Shown: piece by piece, positions 8,008 through 14,589 of the stretch
Layout: each line of letters begins with the position of its first letter
Position numbering within the stretch: the first letter of the stretch is position 1
Source of the DNA: Treponema sp.
GTDB taxonomy: Bacteria > Spirochaetota > Spirochaetia > Treponematales > Breznakiellaceae
Direction: 5' to 3'
Assembly (NCBI GenBank): GCA_031275515.1
Contig: JAISOQ010000214.1
Span: 1-25,927, forward strand
DNA length: 25,927 nt
Position numbers and translations under genes: made by a program
The notes under the pieces: generated by a model
Seen by the model: only the letters and a program-made list of their open reading frames with translations
Databases searched by the model: none
What the model was told of the DNA's origin: nothing

Positions 8008-8901
8008 TTATTCCTTGTCGTAAACCTTGTCAACATCCACCGGAAGCTGGTCATCCTCCTCGGCAGCTTCTTCCGTTTTCTTCTCTTCCAAAGGAGCCGC
8101 GCCGGAAGAATAGGATTCAATGTCAATTTCCCGGTCTTCTTCCTTGATGGAGACATCGGTCATGATCTCTTCCAGGTCTTCATTTTCGTCCCCCAGGGTC
8201 TCAATGATCTTGAGCCCCGCCTCGTTGTCCGCCTCGATCACCGCATTGGCGACAATCTGGGTGAACAGGGTAATGGCCCGAATGGCGTCGTCGTTCCCGG
8301 GAATGGGGTAGTCGATCCCTTCGGGATTGCAGTTGGTATCTACCACCGCGACAATGGGAATGCCCTGGCGCTTGGCTTCCGCCACGGCGATAGCTTCCTT
8401 ACGGGTGTCAATAATGAAGAGGATGCCCGGAAGCTCCTTCATTTCTTTTATACCCCCCAGGTTCTTCTGGAGTTTCGCCCGCTCCTTACCCAGGGACGCG
8501 ATTTCTTTTTTCGTCAGATTTTCAAAGGTTCCATCAACCTCCATCTTTTCCAGTTTTTTAAGACGGAGCAATGACTTTTTGATGGTCACAAAATTGGTGA
8601 GCATACCGCCAAGCCAGCGGTTATTGACATAAAACATGCCGCACCGCTCGGCTTCTTTTTGGATTGCTTGCTGGGCCTGTTTTTTGGTCCCCACAAACAA
8701 TACGGTCTTGCCTGCCGAAACGCTTTTTCTAACCGCATCGTAGGCGTCTTTAATCGCCTGAATGGTCTTTTGAAGATCGATAATATGGATGCCATTCCGT
8801 TCGGCGAAGATATACTTCTTCATCCGCGGGTCCCAGCGTTTTACCTGGTGACCGAAATGCACCCCCGATTCCAACAGGCTTTTCATGGTAACTACAGCCA
8901 T
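8008..8901 (-). CDS. rpsB: 30S ribosomal protein S2 with acidic C-terminal tail
   Basis: S2 binds the 30S subunit near the S1 site. The 297-residue product carries the family blocks M-K-S-L-L-E-S-G-V-H-F-G-H (residues 6-18), W-D-P-R-M-K-K-Y-I-F, N-N-R-W-L-G-G-M-L-T-N and P-D-T-type I-I-D-T-R-K-E. It is roughly 55 residues longer than the E. coli protein. The extra part is a very acidic tail rich in E and D from about residue 240 to the end, with no recognisable fold. GGGAGGA lies 4 bases before the ATG. The gene is first in the tsf-frr-uppS-cdsA-dxr-rseP operon and follows a 271-base leader with strong secondary structure, which is suggestive of autogenous control. Confidence 0.97.
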   Translation of the reverse strand: MAVVTMKSLLESGVHFGHQVKRWDPRMKKYIFAERNGIHIIDLQKTIQAIKDAYDAVRKSVSAGKTVLFVGTKKQAQQAIQKEAERCGMFYVNNRWLGGMLTNFVTIKKSLLRLKKLEKMEVDGTFENLTKKEIASLGKERAKLQKNLGGIKEMKELPGILFIIDTRKEAIAVAEAKRQGIPIVAVVDTNCNPEGIDYPIPGNDDAIRAITLFTQIVANAVIEADNEAGLKIIETLGDENEDLEEIMTDVSIKEEDREIDIESYSSGAAPLEEKKTEEAAEEDDQLPVDVDKVYDKE

Positions 8902-9172
8902 GTTTTCCTCCCGCGCAGCCCTGCCCTATTCCATATCCGGCTGAGGATGCGCCCGGCTTCCGTCCGGTATACCCGGCAAAACCAGAAACAGCCTCCCTGT
9001 CCGGAAAAGGGCGTCACGGCGGCGCCTTCCCTATATCTCGCCCTCCAAAAAAGAGGACGGAAAATAACAGAAACGCCTTCAACAGGCGGTTCCTGCCGGG
9101 GGTTTCCCATAGAAACTCCCTTTATAAACAGGTCTTTCCCAAAACTGAAGTTTTGAGAAAACCTCAAACGGG
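8902..9172 (-). promoter_or_regulatory. rpsB leader with competing hairpins and possible promoter
   Basis: No gene is supported in these 271 bases between maf and rpsB. Read on the minus strand, a 6-bp stem TTTGAG/CTCAAA (9152-9168) shares bases with an 11-bp stem (arms 9150-9160 and 9135-9145, UUCA loop). The two folds exclude each other. A TATAAA box (9121-9126) lies 17 bases from a weak TTCAGT (9144-9149). Close to the start codon, GCGC and AGCC at 8913-8920 can pair with GGCT (8939-8942) and GCGC (8949-8952), placing a helix directly before the rpsB ribosome binding site. This layout would suit autogenous control by S2, as known for E. coli rpsB, but that is inference. Confidence 0.35.
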
Positions 9173-9763
9173 TCATTTTTCCCGATAAGGATACCCATTT
9201 TCCCGTAGCATGACATAAAATTCATGCATTGGCAAGCCCACAATGGAGCTGTAGGATCCCTTGATACGGGAAATAAAGCAGGCGGCCAGCCCTTGTATCT
9301 TATAAGCCCCTGCAACCCCCTGCCATTCCCCGGTATTGAGATACCATTCGATTTCGACCTCCGAGAGGGAACTGAACGCCACAGTACTGACCACCGAACG
9401 GCAGTCAATGAATTTTTCCCTGCCATTAAAGAGGGCCACCGTGGTAATCACGTCGTGTTCCCGGCCCTGAAGGGTACTCAGCATATTCCAGGCATCTTCC
9501 CGGGACGAAGGTTTCCCAAAGATATTTCCATCCACTGAAACAATCGTGTCGGCGCCGCATATCCATGGCGGCGTCCGTCCATAAAAATTTTCGATAATCC
9601 GGTTGACCTTTCGTATGGCCAACTCTTCGGTTACTTCCCGGGGGCTAAGGCCTTCGGTATAGTCCTCATCAATTTGGGACGGCATGATGCTGAATGGCAG
9701 CCCCATAAGCCGGAAATACTCCTGCCGCCGTAATGATCCTGACGCCAAAATGATAGATTCCAT
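9173..9763 (-). CDS. maf: Maf-family nucleotide pyrophosphatase
   Basis: Maf proteins hydrolyse non-canonical or pyrimidine NTPs to NMPs (house-cleaning) and have been linked to septum inhibition. The protein opens with I-I-L-A-S-G-S-L-R-R-Q-E, which matches the phosphate-binding S-x-S-x-R-R loop. It contains the catalytic I-C-G-A-D-T-I-V-S, K-P-x-S-x-x-D-A (seen as K-P-S-S-R-E-D-A), and Y-K-I-Q-G near the C-terminus. Two in-frame ATGs lie six bases apart. The second was chosen because GGAGA is 8 bases from it and only 2 from the first, and because the family normally starts right at this point. Alternative start: 9769. It is followed by the structured rpsB leader. About 190 bases upstream are non-coding. 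Confidence 0.93.
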   Translation of the reverse strand: MESIILASGSLRRQEYFRLMGLPFSIMPSQIDEDYTEGLSPREVTEELAIRKVNRIIENFYGRTPPWICGADTIVSVDGNIFGKPSSREDAWNMLSTLQGREHDVITTVALFNGREKFIDCRSVVSTVAFSSLSEVEIEWYLNTGEWQGVAGAYKIQGLAACFISRIKGSYSSIVGLPMHEFYVMLRENGYPYREK

Positions 9764-9769
9764 ATACAT

Positions 9770-9958
9770 CTTCTCCGTTTAGATTTTACTGACTATGAAG
9801 AAATAACTATAATCCCGGCTTATAGCCCTTTTGAAAGACGAGGGATACGAACCCTTGTATTTTTTAGTATACCCTATCATTCACAGGTTATGATAGACTC
9901 TGGATATGCCGGTTCACCTACCAGGTAAGAGAAAATGTAAAAAGATCATCGGTATTCC
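9770..9958 (-). other. Intergenic region upstream of maf
   Basis: These 189 bases hold no supportable gene. On the minus strand a TATACT box and an ATTATA box are possible -10 elements, but neither has a good -35. An isolated GGGTTCGTATCCC motif resembles a tRNA T-arm, with no matching acceptor, D or anticodon arms. No clear terminator follows the RelA-like gene. Confidence 0.4.
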
Positions 9959-11194
9959 TTACATCTTGAACTTTTTCAGTATCAGTTGGCGGAACTTTTC
10001 AAAGGATTCATTGGCAGGCTCCAGGGACAGCGCGGCGTCGCAATCCGCCAGGGCCATAGGGTAATCTTCCAAATGGTAATAAACCTGCCCCCGGCGGTAA
10101 AGGACAAAAGGCTGGTAAGGATTGATTTCAAGGGAGCAGGAAAAGTCCTCGGCGGCTTCGGGGTATTGCCGCAGAACGCTCTTGACGATGCCCCGATAAT
10201 AGGCGGCTTTGTAGGCAGTGCGGTCCAAATCCAGGGCGCGGGTGAAATCGGCAATGGCATCCAGATAGAGGGATTGAGCGAAATTCGCCATGCCCCGGTG
10301 CTTGTAGACCAGGGAGCTGACGGAATTATCGGGATTCATTTCCAAAATACGGCTGTAATAGTTGATGGCTTCGGAGAATTGGTTTTTATTATGGGCGTAG
10401 AGGGCATTGAGAAGCATATCGTCCATGGAAATATTTATGATATTTCCGGAAGGCGGAAGGCCGCAGGGCAAAGGTCCGCTGGCTGAAGGCTCTTCAATCA
10501 GGAAGGCGTCGACGGATTCTTCGATTTTTTTAAAAAACGACTCCCGGCGCTCTCCCGTCTGACTGTTCACCTGGCGCTGGTGGTTACGGATTTCCTGAAA
10601 AATAATATCCGCCAGGCTTAAACTGGCGTTAACCGCCGCGAGTTTGTGCTTTATGGGAACGTCAAAAGGGGTAAACTCGGATTTGTAGACCAGCTCGTGT
10701 TCCACCTCAGCCCAGGCGTCCTGGAGTATGGTCCTTATTTGGATTTCCGCTATATCGAACTCAAGGGCGCCCTCTTCGCCGATGAGGTCCCGGGGTATAC
10801 GGATAAGCAGATGGGTTGACTGATAGCCGAATTCCCTGAATGTATGATCGGAACCTTTGTAATCCACTTCCAGGACTTCGAATTTTTTTTGAAGGGCTTC
10901 CTGTACTCTGGCGATATCCTCAATAAAAGGACAGATGATCCGTATGCCTATTAAATCAGTGATAACTACCGATTTTTCATCCCCGTCATTCTGCCTGAGA
11001 ATTTTAAGGTACTTTTTAAAATAACTTGGAAAATTCTTGAACCGGCTTTTAACCGTCGGGGTCGAGGGAAGATCCCTAAGCGCGTCCTCTATTCGGATTT
11101 CCATGTTTTTAGTGACCCAGAACAGGGGTTCGGCGTGACGATTATAGGCTTCCCGGATTTTTTCCTGGCTGGGAACAGACTTATTATTTTTCAT
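9959..11194 (-). CDS. RelA/SpoT-type alarmone synthetase domain fused to TPR repeats
   Basis: The N-terminal part (about residues 1-215) is a (p)ppGpp synthetase-like domain without an HD hydrolase domain. It has S-R-F-K-N-F-P-S-Y-F-K-K (50-61), I-T-D-L-I-G-I-R-I (78-86, with D80 and R85), G-Y-Q-S-T-H-L (123-129) and A-E-I-Q-I-R-T (149-155, E150). These correspond to the nucleotide- and metal-binding motifs of RelA/SpoT synthetases, so catalysis is plausible. Residues about 260-405 form roughly four tetratricopeptide repeats (for example Y-Y-S-R-I-L-E-M-N-P and D-F-T-R-A-L-D-L-D), a protein-binding scaffold that could localise or regulate the enzyme. A TTG lies directly before the ATG, but the ATG is preferred with GAGAGGA 5 bases upstream. 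It follows the flaA terminator almost directly. It could instead be a bound-nucleotide sensor rather than a synthetase. Confidence 0.88.
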   Translation of the reverse strand: MKNNKSVPSQEKIREAYNRHAEPLFWVTKNMEIRIEDALRDLPSTPTVKSRFKNFPSYFKKYLKILRQNDGDEKSVVITDLIGIRIICPFIEDIARVQEALQKKFEVLEVDYKGSDHTFREFGYQSTHLLIRIPRDLIGEEGALEFDIAEIQIRTILQDAWAEVEHELVYKSEFTPFDVPIKHKLAAVNASLSLADIIFQEIRNHQRQVNSQTGERRESFFKKIEESVDAFLIEEPSASGPLPCGLPPSGNIINISMDDMLLNALYAHNKNQFSEAINYYSRILEMNPDNSVSSLVYKHRGMANFAQSLYLDAIADFTRALDLDRTAYKAAYYRGIVKSVLRQYPEAAEDFSCSLEINPYQPFVLYRRGQVYYHLEDYPMALADCDAALSLEPANESFEKFRQLILKKFKM

Positions 11195-11213
11195 CAATTT
11201 CCTCTCGGGAGAT

Positions 11214-11260
11214 AAAAAAAGCTGTCTGAAAATCGATTACCTCGTTTTCAGACAGCTTTT
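11214..11260 (-). terminator. Rho-independent terminator of flaA
   Basis: A perfect 12-bp inverted repeat (GCTGTCTGAAAA at 11221-11232 and its complement at 11245-11256) encloses a 12-base loop and is extended by flanking A/T runs. On the minus strand the stem is followed by seven T. It lies about 40 bases after the flaA stop and only about 20 bases before the RelA-like start codon. The A/T symmetry could allow function in both directions. Confidence 0.9.
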
Positions 11261-11300
11261 CCTTCACAGGATAACCACAGGGCCGCCGGCCCCTTCTCCC

Positions 11301-12320
11301 TTATTCTTCGTTAGCCGGAGTAGGAGTAAATTGACTTTCGGTCGCCTGTCTCTGGGTATCAAGATACCGAAGCACCTGGTTCTCACCAAACCGGTTCATT
11401 TCAACGGTCCGTTTTTCAGCTTCCCGGTTCTTGATAATGTTCCACAACGATTCATCGTCAATATCCCGGTCAGTATCAAGCACCGCCTGATCGTAGATGA
11501 TTTTAACATCTTTGAAATAGGTGATAAAATCACCGCCTATCTGGTCTTTATCCCGTTGGATCAGGAAGCCCCCGAATTTTACAAAGGGAGTTGAAAAGGG
11601 ATAGAGAGGATACAGGCGCATTTCCCGGTTGCGGACTTCGGTAACATAAGCGGGGTTTGTCCATACATGCTCTGCCCATCCATCGTGGTTAAGAGGCCCT
11701 AAATATACCTTTGTTTCAACTCCCTGGTTATCAAGGAGGAGAGCGTAAAGGGCATAGGGGAAGTTAAGGCCATACACATTCGCCGCTACCGCTTTGATAG
11801 TCCCAACGTTCTTTACGACGCCATATCCGTCTTCAAAACGGCTGGGGCCGGTAATCCCGTCGGAATCCTCAGAAGCGGTAACATTACCCTCATCATCCAC
11901 TTCTCCCGTAGGTTCAAACGCCGGAATTTCAAAGGGAGGCTTAATAGTCGCCCATGAGTTCCAGGGTTCTACAGGGAAATGAATCCGGGCGCCCATAACA
12001 GTGCCCCATTGTTTAGATGGCGCTTCCAGAGTATAACTCCGAACCTGGTTCCCAATAGTCCGCGAGGAAGACGCGAGCTTCACTTCCCAGCTATTAATAG
12101 CAAGAGAAGTCTTCATCACCGATTTTTGTTCAGTGGTGAAACTACCGCCGGCAACTTGGGAAAAATCCATAACCGTCGCACGGTTTTGAGTGGGTTTGTC
12201 ATTTTGATCGGGAATGATATCGGCAGTCAATTTGGAAAAATCAATGAGAATTGCTTCTTCCGCAACCAGCGATCCCATAACAAACAACGCGATGGCGACA
12301 AGAATGAAGATCCGTTTCAT
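11301..12320 (-). CDS. flaA: Flagellar filament outer layer (sheath) protein FlaA
   Basis: FlaA coats the FlaB core of spirochaete periplasmic flagella. The 339-residue product starts with a clear signal peptide (M-K-R-I-F-I-L-V-A-I-A-L-F-V-M, ending S-L-V-A before E-E at about 20). That agrees with export of the sheath through the Sec route rather than the flagellar secretion channel. The middle carries the family regions W-E-V-K-L-A-S-S-S-R, P-W-N-S-W-A, V-K-N-V-G-T-I-K, V-Y-G-L-N-F-P-Y and L-Y-P-L-Y-P-F-S. The C-terminus is charged and ends in a short T-P-T-P-A-N-E-E tail. AAAGGAG lies 6 bases before the ATG. The gene has its own strong promoter and terminator, so it is probably monocistronic and highly expressed. 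No other flagellar gene is in the window. Confidence 0.93.
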   Translation of the reverse strand: MKRIFILVAIALFVMGSLVAEEAILIDFSKLTADIIPDQNDKPTQNRATVMDFSQVAGGSFTTEQKSVMKTSLAINSWEVKLASSSRTIGNQVRSYTLEAPSKQWGTVMGARIHFPVEPWNSWATIKPPFEIPAFEPTGEVDDEGNVTASEDSDGITGPSRFEDGYGVVKNVGTIKAVAANVYGLNFPYALYALLLDNQGVETKVYLGPLNHDGWAEHVWTNPAYVTEVRNREMRLYPLYPFSTPFVKFGGFLIQRDKDQIGGDFITYFKDVKIIYDQAVLDTDRDIDDESLWNIIKNREAEKRTVEMNRFGENQVLRYLDTQRQATESQFTPTPANEE

Positions 12321-12372
12321 TCACAGCTCCTTTCAAAATTCGCTTTAGGATTAAAAATCTTGTTACAATAAA

Positions 12373-12400
12373 AATATACGAAGTCCCATAATTTTGTCAA
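12373..12400 (-). promoter_or_regulatory. Sigma-70-type promoter of flaA
   Basis: On the minus strand a perfect TTGACA (complement at 12395-12400) is followed after 16 bases by TATATT (complement at 12373-12378). This is about 50 bases before the flaA start codon. The sequence further upstream is A/T-tract rich (12406-12460) and could act as an UP element. It is the best promoter in the window and indicates housekeeping-sigma control rather than sigma-28. Confidence 0.8.
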
Positions 12401-12448
12401 CGCCCTTTTAAGCCCATTTATAACTTTTTACTGTAATATTCAATTTTT

Positions 12449-12982
12449 TTAAAAAAAAATATCCCCAAATATCCGGCTCTCCGCAGGAAAAGAGGAAAGG
12501 CCGCGAAAACTCTCATAATAGGCTTCCCTGCCCTCTATGAACAGGCGTACATCCCGCACAAAGCCGAAATTCCGCCTGATACCCTTATAAAGGGCAGACA
12601 AGCTCCTGAAAGCGTCCGTGCCGGGCGAACAGGGTAAGGCGGCGGAAAGAGAAAGATCGACATAAACGGTTCCGTCCTGAAAAAAAAGGGACCTCAGAGA
12701 GGTTTCCTGGAGAAACAAGGGCTCCGCATCAGGGGAAACCGGTCCCAGGAGGGTTTCTTCAACATATTGCCGCAGGGTAAGTTCCCGGGAAGGCATGGAG
12801 GGCAGTAACCGTTCCTCCACCCCGGCTTTACCGGTATCCCTGGCGTAAAACACAAAAGTCCGCCGGACAACCCCGCCGGACCAATAGTCAAACAACGCAG
12901 GAATACCCAATAAAAAGAGATACATGAACCGGCGGCACTGCTTCCCCTTGAAAAAGCCGCCCCTCCTGGTAGTTTTATTCAT
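12449..12982 (-). CDS. GerMN-domain membrane-anchored protein
   Basis: The 177-residue protein has a basic N-terminus and one hydrophobic segment (about residues 18-32), so it is an inner-membrane-anchored or exported protein. It is followed by a GerMN domain: R-T-F-V-F-Y-A-R-D near 41-49, L-T-L-R-Q-Y-V-E-E-T-L-L-G-P, L-R-S-L-F-F-Q-D-G-T-V-Y-V-D-L-S, then a C-terminal helix and R-D-V-R-L-F-I-E-G. GerMN modules occur in cell-envelope and sporulation proteins and often accompany amidases. Here the start overlaps the amidase stop by four bases (ATGA), so the two are probably partners in peptidoglycan remodelling. The last codons (F-F-stop) are made by a nine-T run, so slippage there would alter only the tail. 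The biochemical role of GerMN is unknown. Confidence 0.85.
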   Translation of the reverse strand: MNKTTRRGGFFKGKQCRRFMYLFLLGIPALFDYWSGGVVRRTFVFYARDTGKAGVEERLLPSMPSRELTLRQYVEETLLGPVSPDAEPLFLQETSLRSLFFQDGTVYVDLSLSAALPCSPGTDAFRSLSALYKGIRRNFGFVRDVRLFIEGREAYYESFRGLSSFPAESRIFGDIFF

Positions 12983-14574
12983 CTGATTACCGTAAAGCCC
13001 CCTGTTCCCTCAAAAGCGGTCACAAAATCTGCGATTCCTTTATATAATGCGTCTGCAATGTTCCGCAAGTAGGCGTCATTGGTCAAAAGAAGGGCGTCCT
13101 CCTCGTTGGAGACAAAACCCAGTTCCACGAGAACCGAAGGCATACGGGCGTTTCTCACCACAAACCACTCCTCCGCCTTGATCCCCCGGGAAGGAATGCG
13201 GTCCCCCAGGGTTTCGTCTACCCTGCGCACCAGGGCCTGGGCCATCATGATACTTTCGGTGGTGAATTCTTCTTCCAGCATGGCGTTGAGGATGGGGAGG
13301 ACCTCTGCGGAATCGGTGTATTTCTCCTGGTCTATGACGGTTCTGCGGTATTCCGGACTGAGGTACCATACCTCGAAACCCCGGGCGTTTTTGTTGAAAG
13401 AAGCGTTGGCGTGAACAGAGACAAAAATGATGGCCTCATTATCTTTGAGGGGCGTCGAATTGGCTATGGCGACCCGTTCTTCCAGAGTAGGATACGTATC
13501 CCCTTCCCGGGTAAGGAGTACCCGTTTATCCGGGTAGGCCGCGGAAAGCTGTGCGTGGAGAAGCTTCGAGGCCGTCAGGGTGATGTCCTTTTCCACCACC
13601 CGGAGGGGTTTCCCGTTTATCACATGGTTCCCTATGGCTCCCGCATCCTTGCCTCCGTGTCCCGGATCCACGATGATGGCGGCTATCCTGAACCGGGAAG
13701 GATCATCTTCGGTAATACGGTCCAGCGCCCGTTTCAGGGCGGTAATGAACGGTTCGGGAAACCAGAGAAGCCCGCCGCTGATAAAAGGAGAGGGAACCGG
13801 GATGATTTCCTGGAAATCCATGAGTATGAAGCCTGTTTCCCCGGGACTCCCGGTATCAAAGGCGGCGTTATGCCCCGCCACGACAAATATCCCCATCCCG
13901 AAGAAGGGGTCCCAGCGAAGTTCAGCCCCCTGCCCGGAGGGACCGATCCGGCTTAGAGCGTCTTCCAGGGACAGGGCTTCGGCTGCCCCCGGGAGGGGAG
14001 GCTTCTCTCCAGGCAGAGCCTCTACATAGGGGATAACGCCTGTTCCGGGCGCGCCGCCCTGGGCAGAGGCGGACTGGGCCGGGACCTCGCCCTGGCCGGG
14101 TATGACCGGCACATTAACCGAACCGGGCGGGGCGGTTTGTCCGGGAAGCGGAACGCTGCCCGCCGGAGCGGGTACAATAGGGATACTGCCCCCGGGAACA
14201 GGGACCTGTCCCGGATCCGGGGTCCGTTCGAGAATAGGGACCCCCCCAGGGCCCAGGGCCTGTCCCGGCGCCAGGGTCTGTCCGGGGACAGGGATTCCCA
14301 CGGGGCCCGGAACCTGCCCGGGCGCCGGGGTCTGTCCGGGGACAGGGATTCCCGCGGGGCCCGGAACCTGTCCGGGCGCCAGGGTCCGTCTGGGAATAGG
14401 GACTCCCACAGGACCGGGGACCTGTCCGGGCGCCGCAAGCTGAGCGGAAGCCGGAAAAGCCATAACCAGAAACAGGACGGAGACCGGCAGCAGCCTGGAA
14501 GCGGGCGGAAAAAAAGACCTGGGTTTAGAGCATACAACAATAGAAAGAAATCGAAAGGCAGCAGGCATATCCAT
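12979..14574 (-). CDS. N-acetylmuramoyl-L-alanine amidase with Pro/Gly repeat linker
   Basis: This zinc amidase cleaves the bond between N-acetylmuramic acid and the stem peptide. The Amidase_3 domain spans about residues 298-520 and has all zinc and catalytic residues: H306 in V-D-P-G-H-G-G-K-D, E328 in V-V-E-K-D, H388 in V-S-V-H-A-N, and E484 in V-L-V-E-L-G-F. The hydrophobic stretch at about 29-44, ending A-S-A-Q, is a signal peptide with an unusually long N-region. Between them is a Pro/Gly-rich region (48-165) built from 18-residue repeats, then a small domain (200-290) that may bind the wall. AAAGGA lies 9 bases before the chosen ATG. It follows the ATP-grasp gene after 15 bases and overlaps the GerMN gene. 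In spirochaetes such enzymes act in cell separation and in making room for periplasmic flagella; the exact role is inference. Confidence 0.92.
   Translation of the reverse strand: MDMPAAFRFLSIVVCSKPRSFFPPASRLLPVSVLFLVMAFPASAQLAAPGQVPGPVGVPIPRRTLAPGQVPGPAGIPVPGQTPAPGQVPGPVGIPVPGQTLAPGQALGPGGVPILERTPDPGQVPVPGGSIPIVPAPAGSVPLPGQTAPPGSVNVPVIPGQGEVPAQSASAQGGAPGTGVIPYVEALPGEKPPLPGAAEALSLEDALSRIGPSGQGAELRWDPFFGMGIFVVAGHNAAFDTGSPGETGFILMDFQEIIPVPSPFISGGLLWFPEPFITALKRALDRITEDDPSRFRIAAIIVDPGHGGKDAGAIGNHVINGKPLRVVEKDITLTASKLLHAQLSAAYPDKRVLLTREGDTYPTLEERVAIANSTPLKDNEAIIFVSVHANASFNKNARGFEVWYLSPEYRRTVIDQEKYTDSAEVLPILNAMLEEEFTTESIMMAQALVRRVDETLGDRIPSRGIKAEEWFVVRNARMPSVLVELGFVSNEEDALLLTNDAYLRNIADALYKGIADFVTAFEGTGGFTVIR
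14164..14433 (-). repeat. 54-base tandem repeat encoding 18-residue Pro/Gly units
   Basis: Four units of exactly 18 residues (amidase residues 48-65, 66-83, 84-101 and 102-119) and a fifth degenerate unit share the pattern A-P-G-Q-V-P-G-P-x-G-I/V-P-V/I-P-G-Q-T. At DNA level units two and three are nearly identical, which points to recent duplication. The unit number is likely to vary between strains. The encoded linker would be extended and polyproline-like. Confidence 0.85.
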
Positions 14575-14589
14575 ACTTTTCCATCCTTT

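Noticed and set aside
8892..9176. 94-codon minus-strand frame in the maf-rpsB gap
   Set aside because: No motif, no convincing ribosome binding site, and it overlaps the rpsB start in another frame; structured leader RNA explains the region better.
9842..9854. T-arm-like GGGTTCGTATCCC on the minus strand, as a possible tRNA or att remnant
   Set aside because: No matching acceptor, D or anticodon arm was found at the expected distances, and there is no integrase nearby.
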